Source: Sisyra terminalis (taxonomy: Eukaryota > Arthropoda > Insecta > Neuroptera > Sisyridae). Taken from it: a stretch of 64,000 nt of DNA. The position numbers and the translations under genes were made by a program. The notes beneath the pieces were generated by a model, which had not been told where the DNA came from, ran no database searches, and worked only from the letters and a program-made list of their open reading frames with translations. The DNA is taken from positions 10,850,001-10,914,000 of the forward strand of contig OY292278.1 in the NCBI GenBank assembly GCA_958496175.1, in the 5' to 3' direction. Shown here in pieces: positions 11,440 through 23,889 of the stretch. Numbering within the stretch: the first letter of the stretch is position 1; every line of letters starts with the position of its first letter.

Positions 11440-12065
11440 GACGTGTTGCATTATGCCGTCGAAACATCTACCACACGTCAAGCTCTGAAAGTATTCTACC
11501 CAAAATTGCTTCCCATCGCCTATCTAGCCCATGGATCACATGAATTGCGGAAAAGATCAGAAACGAGTTCGAGATAGTCAATAAATTGATTTTTTCTACC
11601 AAGAAAAAGTATTTTTAAAAGGTCTTTCACGAGAACAAGCATTTAAAGAGCGATTAGCAATGTAGCACTACCCCCAGAACCAATATTAACACGGTTGGGA
11701 CCGAGGAAGAAAAGTGTATTTTCTTATGCTGAAAATTTCAAAGCCATGAAAGTAGTTGGAAAATTTAACAGATCAGACACCATTGCAATCAATTCATGCC
11801 ACCTGGCATTTAAGAATCCTTCGATCAAAAAAATATTGCTCTTATAACAAAACATTTCAGCAATATAATCGATGCAATTGAGAAACTAGATACATTTTTC
11901 TGTGCAAGTCCTTGGAAATATTACAAAAAATTATTAAACACAGTAACGCTTTTCCTGATTCACAATCGGAAATGATTCGTGGCAAATTAAATGCAGTTTT
12001 GTATAAAAATTTCGGTCTTAAAGGAATAAATAAAATTGAATCATTTATCAATGATACAATGATAT
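11440..12065 (+). pseudogene. hAT-like transposase remnant, heavily broken
   Basis: Pieces in shifting frames read LKVFYPKLLPIAYLAHGSHE, then EIVNKLIFSTKK, then LPPEPILTRLG, then SYAENFKAMKV. Their order and spacing match the C-terminal half of an insect hAT-type transposase family (LYPK..H..CLAH..HR, LPPEP.LTRWGTW, YAE.F). The essential Trp of LTRWG is lost, and several stops and frameshifts are present. I see no terminal repeats. Confidence 0.7.
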
Positions 12066-12094
12066 AAAAGTTTAAAAGCCATTACTTCGTAAAC

Positions 12095-12680
12095 CGTCAT
12101 TCCTTCGTTTCAATTTGAAATGAGGGAATGACGAATTGAACAATAACATAAAAATCTTAGTACTTAAACTTTAATTACATCTAAATTTTTGTGTAAGTTT
12201 ACTGTCTTGATAACTTACTTTACTATGCAATTATTATTAATATATAGTAAATGCCTTTATGTTTATTCAATGTGAGGAAATGACGAATGAAAATAATAAT
12301 ATTGAAATAATTTTCATTTTTTTTTTTGGATACCTACCCTAACACGTATGAGATGACTTAAATATGTTAAATATTTGATAATATTATCAACAATTAAAAA
12401 TCGATGAGAGCTTTCATGAATGATTACAGATCCATTCATATATCGACTGTTAGTAAACATGTGAGGGAATGATTTTCTTTTATGGGACAAACAAAAATAT
12501 ATTTGAAAATTTGTTCTTTATTTTTCATTCCAAATTCAAAAGATTTTTGAAATTTTATTTTATTTTACATCGATTGGCCCAATTCGCAATTGTTTTCTTT
12601 AAAAGCATTTGATTTAAGAGTTTATAAATGTGCTTATCTTAAGTTTGGGACTTAGTGAGGGAATGATTTTCAGGGTAAGT
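12095..12680. repeat. Cluster of GAGGGAATGA motifs, first one in a 39-bp palindrome
   Basis: CGTCATTCC and its inverse GGAATGACG bound a near-perfect palindrome at 12095-12133. A TGAGGGAATGA-type motif recurs at about 12121, 12271 (with a change), 12463 and 12655. The last two are preceded by GTG, followed by TTTTC, and lie 192 bases apart. These are probably termini or sub-repeats of a small DNA element; family unknown. Confidence 0.45.
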
Positions 12681-13029
12681 ACCATTTATTTACTATTCTA
12701 TAAAGATACTCATATGGTTCAAAAATTATAACCAAAATCATTCGCCAAAACAGTTTTCTTTTTAAGAAAAAAAATTATACCATCATTGATCGTTTAGATT
12801 TTTGTTAAGGCTTAAAGGACAAGAATATATATCATGAGATATATAATAATATTTATTAATAATAATTTTTTTTTCACTGTGTATATTGATGTCTAATTAA
12901 AGTCTAATTTTTAAATGTATTTTCATTGCCATATTTTTAATATTCTTATCAATTAAAATTCTAATTTTAAATCATTCAAAACGCCAAATTTCAATTTCTT
13001 GAAAATTTCCTAAATTAATTTCCCCACAT

Positions 13030-13900
13030 TTTCACCCAACACCAATTTGTCACAATTACATCAACGGAAACAAGGGGTAATCGTTGGTGAAATTTAAATG
13101 AGGCTAACCAGTTCTCAAAAATAGTCTCATCTCGTTTCTCTATGCTGGTTTTCACTCGACAAAAGGGAAATTACTTGAAACAAAACACAAATAAATCAAA
13201 CTTTTCCCCAATTAAACTCAATTTTTCTCACACAATTTTCCGACAGTGTCGACTGTCCAACCGCAACGTCCACACATTGCCACATTGCATCAAATTCTAC
13301 GAAAAACCCGTCACATTAATATTCATCGTCCGTGTGTGATGAAGTAGAAAAAGCTCACGCCAATTAATACGCAGATATGTTGAGACTTTGGATGAAAAAC
13401 GGCAAAGCTTTGATGTGTAAACATTTCGCTTTCAATTGCCCTCGTCAACATTTCAAACTCAATGAGGCCTAAATATTCACATCTCTAATCGAAAGTCTTG
13501 AGGAAAAATCAAATAGTTTCAAGAAAAAAAGCGTCACATGAATTTCCTATTAATTAACGTAAAAAGAACTGAAAAATAAATACCAACGTTAATGGTTGGT
13601 TTCGCGCTTTTTTGGCACAGTAATGTTGGCAAATTATTGAGTGCTTAATTAAACCAGTATTAGTAGAAAATGTTTGCAAACGCTTTAGCCACAAGTTAAA
13701 GCGATAAATTTCATTTGACTGTATTTTATTGAGCGTCTTTCGTCCCACCATTTCCCTGCGCCTCCACCATAAAATTAATTATAATATTGTCTGCTTGTTG
13801 GAGCGTTTGAGCTTTTGTTGTTACATTTATTTGTAATTAGACGCACAATTACTAGCATTTTGTCTTTTTTTCACCCGTTAATTACCTGCCCATCTTTCTT
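13030..13900. promoter_or_regulatory. GC-richer unique island (candidate regulatory DNA)
   Basis: Composition rises above the flanks. It has several homeodomain-type TAATTA/TTAATT cores and no open frame with protein-like content. The function is inferred only from contrast with the surrounding repeat debris. Confidence 0.22.
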
Positions 13901-14089
13901 CCATTGGTTTTTTTTCGTTCAGTTTTTGAAAGAAATTCTCAGAATGAAATATATTCAATTGAATTTATATTATTTGAGGCCGTAACGATTTTAATTATAG
14001 ACACGAAGCACGTAATTATTTTATCAACTAATTGATAATAAAATTTGAAAATTGTTTTCTGTAAATTTAGTTCTGTTGCCATTGAGTTT

Positions 14090-14660
14090 AATAATAATTG
14101 ATCGGAGCCATTATTTCACGATTGGGGTTGGAATTTCGGGTGTTTTTGGTCGGTGCTGATGTGATATGTTTTGTGTAGGCTGGCGGAGGTTGATATCAGG
14201 GATGAAATTCCGCACAGTCGCCAGAGGGTTGAGTGGGAAGTTTTGGGATAATGATAACGATATTGTTTTGGTGTTTGATATAAATCTGTTTGGTTTCGGT
14301 TTCGGGAATGGCTGCGACACGTGAACGAACCAAACCCGAGAGATAGATGGGAATAGTCGGACTGACCGATAGACGGACGGACCCAGGGAAAATAACGATC
14401 GGTAACGCACAATTAACGAAAAGCCCGAAACGTGTGTTTTCACGCCTCGCCACCATTGGAGTTTTGGACTGCGCTTCCATTCTCGACATGTCACCAACAG
14501 CTTTAATTTATTGTTATTGTTTGAAGCCATCGACGGCGTTTTCGCGCTTGTTTATTTACGGCCCCATCGCCTTTGCATTTACGGCCAAATTGTTCAATTA
14601 GGCCAGAAATTTTACCGGCCTGGTCGTCACCAATTAATTCGGTGGCGCGACAAGATTGAA
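14090..14660. promoter_or_regulatory. GC-richer unique island (candidate regulatory DNA)
   Basis: Overlapping long open frames on both strands (up to 139 codons on the minus strand) reflect low stop-codon density, not a recognisable protein. CpG content is higher than in neighbours. Probably non-coding unique DNA of the intron. Confidence 0.25.
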
Positions 14661-15036
14661 CTGTTCGGGCAACATTCATCAACAGCTTAAAAACTAAAGC
14701 TTGAGTTTGCAATTTTGGATTCTAAAATTACTTTGGAAATGAATATAAACTTATGGCTCAAAAGCTTAAACAGAAAGTAGTTTTATTCCAAACTATTTAA
14801 CGAACTCTTAATGTTACTAAGTGGGACTAAAAGTTGCCAAAACGACTGGACCTCGAAAGTATTTTTTAGACCAATGCAGAAGCTTTTGAAATTGGTAAAA
14901 AATGCAACAAAATTGTATTAAGATGAAACATATTGGAAAAGAAAGAAATTATGAAGAAAAAATGAAAGGAAAATCAATTTACGGGCAATCAGAGGCCGGG
15001 AAAGGAGAGGTATGAATTTTTGAAGGTAAAAAACAG

Positions 15037-16172
15037 TTTATCTCGATTTCCAGTAAAACTGCAAGTCCTATGGACAAAAGTTAAATAGCAAATTTGTAGG
15101 TACTTAACAGACCTACTGTGTAAAATTCAAATAATAATTTTTTTTTTATCTTTTCCAATTTTACTTTGCCAAGAAATTTGGTAGTAACTTATCTTTTTAT
15201 GTTTAATTTTTTTGGTTAAAAATATTATTTTTTTCACCTTATTTTGACTTAACATCGAAAAAACACCGTAATTTTCAATAGAAAATTTTCGCTTCAAAAT
15301 ATCTGTTTTTTAATACTATGGTAAATGGTCTCAAAAATTGATCACTCAGATGTATGATTTATCATAAAATAGCGATAAATAGGTATCTAAGTATGTACAA
15401 TAACTTAAAGAAGATTCTATAACTTTCTCAAAATATTGTTTCATTTCTTTGCATTTTCTGAGCACATTTACAATAAAATTGTAATTTTTTATACCATCAG
15501 AAAGTGGAAATTTCAATGAACATAAAACCAACCGATATTATTAAAATAATCGTTACGAAAAGTCAAAATAAGATAAAAATATTTATATTTTAAATGATTT
15601 TAAACCCAAATATATATTACTTTGGTAAATGTTCTCAAAAATTGATCACTCAGGTAAATAAATTATCATAAAATAGCAATAAATAGGTATCTACGTATGT
15701 AATTTAAAGAAAATTCTACAACTTTCTCAAAATATTGTTTCATTTCCTTGCATTTTCTGAACACATTTACCAAAGAATTGTTTTTTTTTTCATACTATTA
15801 AAAAATGGAGATTTCAACGAACATAAAGCCCAGCGTCTTGATTAAAAATTCTGATATTTTGATGCGAGATTTTTCGATTGAAAGTAAGGGAGCTTTGTCG
15901 ATTTTAAGTTACAATAAGGTGAAAAAATCAAAATTTTTTTAAAAAAAATATCATTGTGTTACATAAAATGGTAAGTTTTCTCTAGATTTCTTGGAATTTT
16001 TTTTGTTTGAGATAAAATAAAACAATCAAAAAATTGGTTATTTTAATTTTTCACCTAAATTCTGAAGTTTTGTGAAAAAAAGAAAAATAAAAAAAATGTA
16101 TATCTTTTCATTACCTACTACTTTGCTATTTAACTTTTTTGAAATTTGTAGTTTTGCTGGAAATCAAGATAA
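15037..16172. mobile_element. Foldback-like element with about 0.26-0.33-kb inverted arms and an internal duplication
   Basis: The left arm (15037 to about 15300) is recovered, inverted and diverged, at about 15845-16172. For example ATCTCGATTTCCAG on the left pairs with CTGGAAATCAAGAT on the right, and the AAATATCTG block near 15298 pairs with CTGATATTTTGATG near 15850. Between the arms, a unit starting at 15321 is repeated from 15624 (period 303). No coding sequence or clear target duplication. Confidence 0.65.
15321..15838 (+). repeat. Two direct copies of a unit of about 215 bp (period 303)
   Basis: Both units begin GTAAATG-T-TCTCAAAAATTG and share ATAAATAGGTATCTA, CTCAAAATATTGTTTCATTT and AACATAAA in the same order. 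They lie inside the foldback element. Confidence 0.75.
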
Positions 16173-16559
16173 GCCATCGTAAATTATTTCCCTTTCATTA
16201 GTTTTACATTCTCTTCCTTTTTCAATGAATTTCATCCTACTATAAATTTATTTTGTTTGAAAATTATCTACAATGATCTATTTGATTCCAATTTTAACAT
16301 CTTTTTATATAGAAGACCTCATTTTTCACATATCTAGAGTGTTTTTTGGTTTAGTTGTACATGTTTTAAGTGATCCAATTCCTTATCAATATAATGATTT
16401 TTTAAAATTCTTGTATTTAATGAAAAAAGATCTACAACTGATACAATGATGAAGATTCTATTAAGCTGATGTTTTCCCCAACAACAACAACCACTCAACC
16501 CCAAATCTATCCAAAGCCATAAAACTCATAAATCCGAACCTCAAATCCACCAACATAAA

Positions 16560-17190
16560 ATCAATCTTCTAATATGCCTGTCGAATTTAAGCACTTTCGG
16601 CAAGCGGCCGGCTACCGAATAATTTCGTGCGACTCGAGCTTTTATTGTGAACGCATTTCATATCTAATTTTCTTTATTTATGCGTCCACCAACCATTGAG
16701 ATCGGTTCGAGAGGCTGTCCAAGATCAAACGTAAATAAAAGTGACGAAAAAATCGAACATAAAAGAAAAAAGGGTCGGCACGGGTGGCATCAAGTCTTGA
16801 TATGGCGCATTGCCGACCTCACTCATAAAGCTCGCCGTGTAATAAAGCTGCTCGTTATATTCGTCATATTTCGTCCTTTGCGGCACATACTATCATAAAA
16901 TGAGCTGTTAGGAAATTCAGAACGACGATATTTGGAAAGAAATAATTTATTGCACTAGTCAACGTAGATAAGCGACGGAACGATTCCGACTGGGCTTTGG
17001 CTTTGAGGCAGAGATAAACGTGACTCGATTTTATGATTTATGGATTTTTAATACATTCCATATTTGGTGTAAACTGTAATGTGGCGTTGAGATGAAGAAC
17101 TGAATGCATTTTTTAAGCTTAAATCATAAATTTTTGCGGGGTTTGTGCGTTTGGCGTGATGTGTGGGGGTGATGAATTTGTAAACGGGGT
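16560..17190. promoter_or_regulatory. GC-richer island next to exon 2 (candidate regulatory DNA)
   Basis: Includes CAAGCGGCCGGCTACCG near 16600 and other CpG-containing stretches, just downstream of the exon 2 donor on the minus strand. The plus-strand ORF 16680-16898 has no protein features. A splicing or enhancer role is only an inference. Confidence 0.22.
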
Positions 17191-17201
17191 GTTTTGCTCA
17201 C

Positions 17202-17508
17202 CTTCCGGTTTTTGTGATGATCATTTCGGTGCCGAGTTCGTTGAATTTGTCCCAGAGATCTTTGGTTTCGAGGCGACAGGTGACATGACGTAGTTCTTCA
17301 CACGACCACCGTTCTTGGAGATTGGGGTTGCGTGGTACGGCGGCTGTGCCACTCGACGCCGACTGGCTTGCCTCGGACGTCGAGGACACGTCGACAGGCG
17401 AATCGCGGCCGATGTCATCGCCGTCGACGCCTGGTGTCACGGACGTCGCCAAACCAGGCTCTGGAGACGAGGCCACCGACGACGAGGTCGTCGTCTCAAC
17501 AAATTTTT
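17202..17508 (-). CDS. mid/H15: Tbx20-class T-box factor (midline/H15), second coding exon (T-box start)
   Basis: Continues the protein as residue 83 (Glu, split across the splice) to residue 184, with two bases of codon 185. Residues 87-140 are a low-complexity Ser/Thr/acidic linker. Residues from about 158 (CRLETKDLWDKFNELG, then TEMIITKTG) are the N-terminal edge of the T-box DNA-binding domain, with the LWDKF and GTEMIITK residues typical of the Tbx20 subfamily. The acceptor is GATTGTTTCAG|AAAAATT at 17509. The donor is CGGAAG|GTGAGC at 17202/17201, in phase 2, just before the RMFP motif expected in the next exon. That exon, with most of the T-box, is not in the window. The open frame continues past the donor only to a TGA three bases later, which supports the splice. 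T-box identity is secure; paralogue identity is not. Confidence 0.93.
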
Positions 17509-17521
17509 CTGAAACAATCAA

Positions 17522-18830
17522 CGTTACAAAGTTACTAGTTCATGGACATTTGGGGTAAGTTTTTTTGGGGTGAGGAATTTTCCTTAAATAAGAAAATTGC
17601 TTTTTAGTTACTATATTCAACGAAGGTATATTACATCGTTTTAATATGTATATATCATATCATACATAGATCACAACTCATGGATAATCTCAGGTCTGGA
17701 CGCTAAAGTAAGATATAAATCCATAAGTTACCAATTACCCAATTCCAATGGTAGAATACATTTGAAAAAAACTTCACAGGAATTGAATCGCTAGTTGAAA
17801 GAAGGAAATAAACGCGAAAAAATCAAAAATCGAGTTTTTGTAAAAAATTACTTCAGGATTCATAGATTTATCTACAGAGATCAAAAAAGTAATTCATAAT
17901 TATCTGATAGGAAAATAAGAAAGGGATATTTGTTGAACCACAAATCTGATCTTTGATGATCGATGGAGAATTTGAGGCAACAATAAGTACTTCAGAGTTA
18001 GAAGTTTTGCTGGGCATTTAAAAAGAGTTTTATTGATTTCTTATGAAATCACAGACCTTCGGACTATAAAAAATATTGTGGCAACTTTATTGGATAAACA
18101 CTGAAAATTAGAGTGCAACATGAGCATAGAACTCTCTATTTTCAAGATTAACATTTGGATTTTTCCTGAAAATCGTGGTCATTTTAGCAAAAAACAGGAA
18201 AAACGGTTCCATCAAGAAAACAAATTTATGCTGAAAACAAACTTAAAACAAATTTAAGATTACTGCTTATCACAGAAATGTGATGTTTCTGATAATTTTC
18301 ATTAAATAGTTTCACCCAGACGTTATTTTATAACAGAACGCAAAAGATATCACTGAAAATAGGGCTATAGTAATGATTGTACTTGGTATTTTCTTGGCAA
18401 TATAATAATTCTTTTTTTCTGAAAAATTCTAATCAAAAGTTTTTCTCTTTTATGTGGAAAATATGGATGTGATAGAAAAAATATGTGGGAATTTTGGTCA
18501 TCAATCAAAATTAGCAATAATTATTAATCAATTATAAACAACATCCCAAAATTTTCAATTTGTCAACCTGTGAAATCAATAAAATGATCAAGGAAAAAAA
18601 TTAAAACACATTGGGCACATAGGGCTTAGAATCGGAAATCAAATGTACAAAAGAAAAATCAAAACTTTTATTCATCTAATGATAAAAAAAAAATGGAAAA
18701 TTTCACCAACAATTAATGCCAAAAAATATCTTGAAGCTTAAAAGACCATCGAAAGGACCACCAAAATTATTTTACAGGAAAAGAAGCCAAATTCCTTTTC
18801 AGTAAGAAGGACATGTAAACGATTAGAAAA
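17522..18830. other. AT-rich intronic DNA, possibly degraded 5' part of a LINE
   Basis: No motif recognised. Its position upstream of the reverse-transcriptase relic makes a degraded ORF1/endonuclease region possible, but I see no supporting residues. Confidence 0.35.
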
Positions 18831-18839
18831 GTGTTTTTG

Positions 18840-20440
18840 ATTTTCAAACTTCTTCGGAAAGGTCATCATCTAAATCTGCGAACAATCCGATTTTAATTCT
18901 TATATCCATCCTAAAATTCCAGAGAACCAAGAGGAGTTTGTAACTCCGTCCAAATTAAAATAACAAATCAAGGCCCCTTAATCTAAAAAATCTTCTGGTT
19001 TCAATAAATTCACTAATGCTATGCTAAAATACTTTCCAAATAAAATAATAACTCTTCTGACATTCATGTTTAATTTTTGCCTAAGCACAGGATATTTTCT
19101 GCTCTCTTGGAAAAAAGCTCACATAGTTGCCCACAAAAATTCATAACTCAAAATTAAATAACGAGCTTTCGGTCTATCAGCTTGCTGAGATTACTTTTGA
19201 AGCCATTCGAAAAAATCATCAAAAAACGGTTACATCCATGAATAGGAATCAATCAAATTATACCCAATACACATTTTGGATTTAAGTCTTCGTAATTTTA
19301 AGGCTTGTAGAAATAATTTTAAAGAGTTTTGATGAAAAAAATAATTAGTCTATTTTTCGATGCAACGCAAGCGTTTGATCGAGTTTGGAGTCAAGAGTTA
19401 CTAACAAAGCTTTAGAAGTACTATATTCTTGAGGATCTATATAATATCATTTTGTCGTTTTTGAGCAATCACTTCTCTTAAATCAAAAGGAATGATCAGT
19501 TATCAAAGAAAGAACTTATTCACTCGGGAATACCACAGAGATCGGTACTGGGTCCAATCTTTTGCAATTTCTCTTTGTAGGCTTTTCGACACTTAACCAT
19601 TTCATATCTACAATGAATGCGGAAAAAAATCCCATCATCAACCTGGACAATGATCTTCAAAAGATTGTTCAGAAAACCTAGCAGTCTATCAATTATCTAT
19701 CTACCAGGTTACGTAATTAGAAAGTTTTTATGAATCCATCTAAAACCTTCACCAAATTCTTTTCTCTAAAACGCTTCTTCAACCAACTAGAGCCTATAGT
19801 GTTGGATCACATGAAAATTTCGTGAAGTGAGAAAAAGACATCAGTTAAACATTTGGGCATACTAATGATCTAAAAATTAATCTGATAAGGCCACACCTCA
19901 AGTAAAATCAGAGAATCCAACACTCGTCTCATTTAAATATACCCAATTATTAACAAAAGGTCTCATCAAAGTATGGAATGTTCAATGAAAATATACAAAT
20001 CAATTATTAGCCTATTTCTCACATACTTATGTGGAGTCTGGCTTCCATCTTCAAATTTCAATGATCAATAAATGTTCCAAAACAGAGTTTGGAGAATCAT
20101 CACTAAAACTCCATGATATGGAAGAAACAACCAAATCCATCACTATCTGAATGATCAATATAAAAAACAATTCTAATCGCACTCCCAAGGAATTTCCAAA
20201 AGGGTCTAAAAAATTATTCTAGTGCAGTAAAGCTAGACTTGAGGAAAATTATAAGCCCAGAAGACTAAAACGGATACTCCTTCAAGAGCTTCAAAAGATA
20301 GCAGTTACATGACCCCAAAGAACAAATATAAAAGACAGGGGAATTAAATTCGACTCCTCTAGCTAACTAAATATCGCCATAGATCAAAAAGCCTGTCATT
20401 ACCACCATAATATACCAGCACTTTGCTGAATTAGTGCAAA
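18840..20440 (+). pseudogene. Jockey-like non-LTR retrotransposon reverse transcriptase, decayed
   Basis: Frame-broken blocks in the order of a jockey/CR1-type RT: KKSSGFNKF (consensus KKAPGxD), TGYFLLSWKKA, then FFDATQAFDRVW near 19350 (motif A, catalytic Asp kept). These are followed by HSGIPQRSVLGP near 19540 (motif B, with a Gly-to-Arg change) and NPSKT near 19735. A WLPSSNF-type block and a KTP block lie further downstream. The YADD catalytic loop is not recognisable. Many stops and frameshifts make it an old dead copy. Confidence 0.85.
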
Positions 20441-22100
20441 AAACATAATTGTTCACAAGTGAGGTTAATGTGTTATTCGAAGTAACTTTTAAAGCTAGTT
20501 GTAGAATTTAAACTTTGGTCCCAAAAACTTTCAATGTATAAAAAAATGAGTCACAAAGTAAAAACGAAAGTGTGAAGAAAAAAATAATTACAATGCAACA
20601 AAACGAAATGACAAAATCAAATAATTATAGTAATTGAAATAAGCGTATACACTTATCTGATTTCCTTGTTTCGTAACTCTGACGACTATATCTATGTATA
20701 TATATCCCTAATTTGAAATCTAAAAATTTGATTTTTCGAAATTTATTACTTAATTACAATCGTCAGGTTTGTATATTTGATAAAAAAAAATTGCTATGCC
20801 TTATAATATTATCCACATAATATTTCTATTTAACCTCGCACACAATTTGTGTGTGGTTTTCGATCGAATTTCTTGATAATGTCGATCAGATTAGAAATTT
20901 TTTCGGGCCGCACTGCATCCACAATGATAATTGAGCACTCCAGCCACGGCCAACGTTTCGAATAATACAATTTTTCTTTTGTTATTATCGGCACCATCTA
21001 GATCCGAGATTATCTTCACGCAAGATCAAAACGAAAAAAAAATAATAATTTGAAATAATTTCTATGTTTGTGTGGAATAAAATTTATTATTTTGTTACAA
21101 TTCGCCTCTTCCGGTTATGGCCGGTATGTAAATTTTTCTATTATTCCATCAAAAAAAAAAAAACAAGTCGATTTTTTGCCTAATGAATTAATAATTGGCT
21201 TGGCTAATGGGAACAAATTCGTAGTTCCAATTGGATGAAAACGTCGAAATGATCGTGTGATTTTCAACGAATCAGGAAGTCGTAGACTTGATTTATAATT
21301 TCCAAAAGATATCAGCAGATTTTTTTTTGTTATTCCACGTCTTGAACTCATTTAAATTGCCAAAGGAGTCCAACAAATATAAATCACGTAGATTTACCTA
21401 TACAAAATTGATTTTCTATTTCCGCATAATTGAGCCACCCAATTCGTTCGCTACCATACATTTGTAATTTTTTTTTTCCCCCGACTAAATTAATTTCGTT
21501 GCTTATAATTATCAGTTTGCAAATTCAAAAATTCGCTCCGATATAAATCATATTCCCTTCTATATTTCAATTGGAAAAATTTTTGTACAGTTAATTTTCA
21601 TAATCCACGTACAAGTTTGGCCATATTTTCCAAATAAATTGTTTTCATTTTTATATAATTCGTGATTTTAAAATTAAAAATTAAAAGAAAAACGTGCGAT
21701 GATATTAATTTTGAAATTATTTCCCAAGTGTACAGACTACTTGTGTTATTAGAAATTTCGATCAATTTGTGAAGGGGGAAGCATTGAGATTAATATTAGG
21801 AAGACAAAGATAAATGAAGATGTTTCTTTTAAGATTCTTTCTAACCAATATTAATTTCTTGACTGAAAATTTATTATATGAAACGTGTGGTTTGTCAAAT
21901 AGTTATTAAAAATTTGCTACAGCTTCCATCATCTGTAATTAAAGGTAGAACGCTTTGCGTTCCATCGACTTCCATCGCCCATCTATGATATTGAAATTAT
22001 AAAATTTTCTTTCATTCGATTTTATATTTTCGATTTACTTCTTGAACCTATGATTCCGAAGGCTTCGATGGCTTAATCTCTGTAAATATAAAGCCCAACG
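20440..22100. other. Intronic DNA, mostly AT-rich
   Basis: A slightly GC-richer stretch at 20830-21010 and another at 21100-21350 may be unique sequence. The minus-strand ORF at 21115-21351 has no recognisable protein. Confidence 0.4.
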
Positions 22101-22103
22101 TGC

Positions 22104-23889
22104 TCCATCGATAGGTTTGTTATTGGTTGAAATAACTTGAGAAAAAATTGTTCGATGTACATAATTATTTTTTTAATTAACAAGTAATCTATTTCTTAAG
22201 GAATAGTGGAGTTTTCATTAAATTAAGGATAGAAGAACTTAGACAAAATCAATTTTAGTGAGTATAGAATTTGGGATTGTTTAGATGGATCAATCCACGA
22301 AAATTGACAATGCTATCATTGAAATATACAAATATTTAGTTCTCCAATGTTCTTTCGTCAAAAAAATCGATTTATGAGAAGTCTGTATAAAGAAAAATCA
22401 TCAAATAAACGTTGATGAACAAATTTCAATTTAATCTTTTAAAAATCAAACATTAAAGCTTTTTATTTTTTTTTATTATTGTTAATAAAAGTAGTGCAAG
22501 ATACCTGAACTAAACTAGTTAAGGTTTTGGCTTCACCTCCGATCTAAATGTTTATAATTTTATAAACTATAAGTTATTTTTTGGAATCAAAAATCGCAAC
22601 AATAAAATATTAATTCAGTTGCATTAGGTCTAAAAGTATATGGTTCCAAATAAGTATTTTTCAAATATTCATTGTGTTATTCATATATTAAACATAAGAT
22701 TGTTAAGAATTGAAGCTACCATGATTTTTAATGGCTTTAATTGCAGATCAAGCTTTGCTAAAAGCTTCGGCTCCCCAATGCTGGTGGGATTATGAGGGTA
22801 TAGAAAACAAAAACATCAATAATTATTGATAAACAAAGAGGAAAGTAATGAAGAAAGTTAAATGATTTCATCGATTTATAAATGATGAATTGCCAAATAG
22901 TTAAAGAAGAATCAACAACCAACGATCTATATAATGAAAAAATTTGAACATTGGTTTAAAAGTTTTATCGTTAAAAAATATATATAAACGTTAAGAAAAC
23001 CTGTGTCAACTCCATCAATAGGTTTGTTATCGGCTTAATAACTTGAGAAAAAATTGTTCGATATACATAATTATTTTTTTTAATTAACAAGTAATCTATT
23101 TCTTAAGGAATAGTGGAGTTTTCACTAAATTAAGGACAACAGAACTTAGACCAAATCAATTTTAGTGAGTTCAGAGTTATGGTATTTTTTAGATACGCTA
23201 ATCCACGAAAATTGGCAATGCTATTTCGCCAAATAATACGGTTTTTGAGAAATTTATATGAAGAAAAATGAACAAAGAAACAATGATGAACAAATTCCAA
23301 TTTAATCCTTTAAAATCAAGCATAAAAGCTTTTTAATTTTTTTTTTGTTGTTGGCAAAAGTAGTGCTAGAGACCTAAATTAGTTTATGGTCTGGCTTCAC
23401 CTCCGATCTAAATTTTTATAAGCAATAACATATTTTTTGGGATCATAAATTGCTGCAATTAAACATCAATTTAGTTGCATTAGGTTTAAATATATAAGGT
23501 TCCAAATAACTATTTTTCAAGTATTCATTGTGTTACTTGTATATTAAATAAAAGATTGTTAAAGACTAAAGTCACTTTTTACTAAAGACTAAAGACTAAA
23601 GTCAGTTTTTAATGACTTCAATTGCGAATTAAGCTCTGCTAAAAGCTTCGGTTCCCCAGTGCTGGTGGGATTATGAGGGTATTGAAAACAAGAAAATCAA
23701 TAATCATTCGATAACCGAATAGAAGAACAAAGAAACTTAAATGGTTTGATTGATTAGTAAATGATGAATTGCCAAATGGTCAAAAAAGAAACAACAATTC
23801 ATGATCTATATAATGAAAGATTTAGAACCTTGGTTCATGACTTTTATCGTTAAAAAATATATATAAACGTTAAGAAAACCTATGTCAAA
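22104..23889 (+). repeat. Tandem duplication, two units of about 907 bp
   Basis: Unit 1 (22104-23010) and unit 2 (23011-23889) share sequence along their whole length. Both open with CCATC-ATAGGTTTGTTAT, carry AACTTGAGAAAAAATTGTTC and AGCTTCGG-TCCCCA-TGCTGG, and close with CGTTAAGAAAACCT. Unit 2 has small deletions and a short AAAGACTA repeat. Neither has coding potential. The divergence suggests an old duplication. Confidence 0.85.

Larger units (their letters stand above)
1..17201 (-). other. 5' part of intron 2 of the Tbx20-class gene
   Basis: Begins with GTGAGC at 17201. I looked for the next T-box coding motifs (RMFP; the NPFAKGFRD block) on the minus strand and saw none, so the intron probably runs past position 1 and exceeds 17 kb. 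It is filled with transposon remnants and several GC-richer islands. Confidence 0.7.

Noticed and set aside
14111..14530. 139-codon minus-strand open frame and overlapping frames on both strands
   Set aside because: No domain or family pattern, several overlapping frames of similar length, and no splice or start context. The length reflects a GC-richer, stop-poor stretch.
1..17201. Search for the remaining T-box exons of the gene
   Set aside because: None of the conserved T-box blocks (RMFP; the NPFAKGFRD region) was found on the minus strand, so the downstream exons are taken to lie outside the window.
17315..17558. Plus-strand open frames across exon 2
   Set aside because: Antisense shadows of the T-box exon; the minus frame has clear T-box residues and splice sites.
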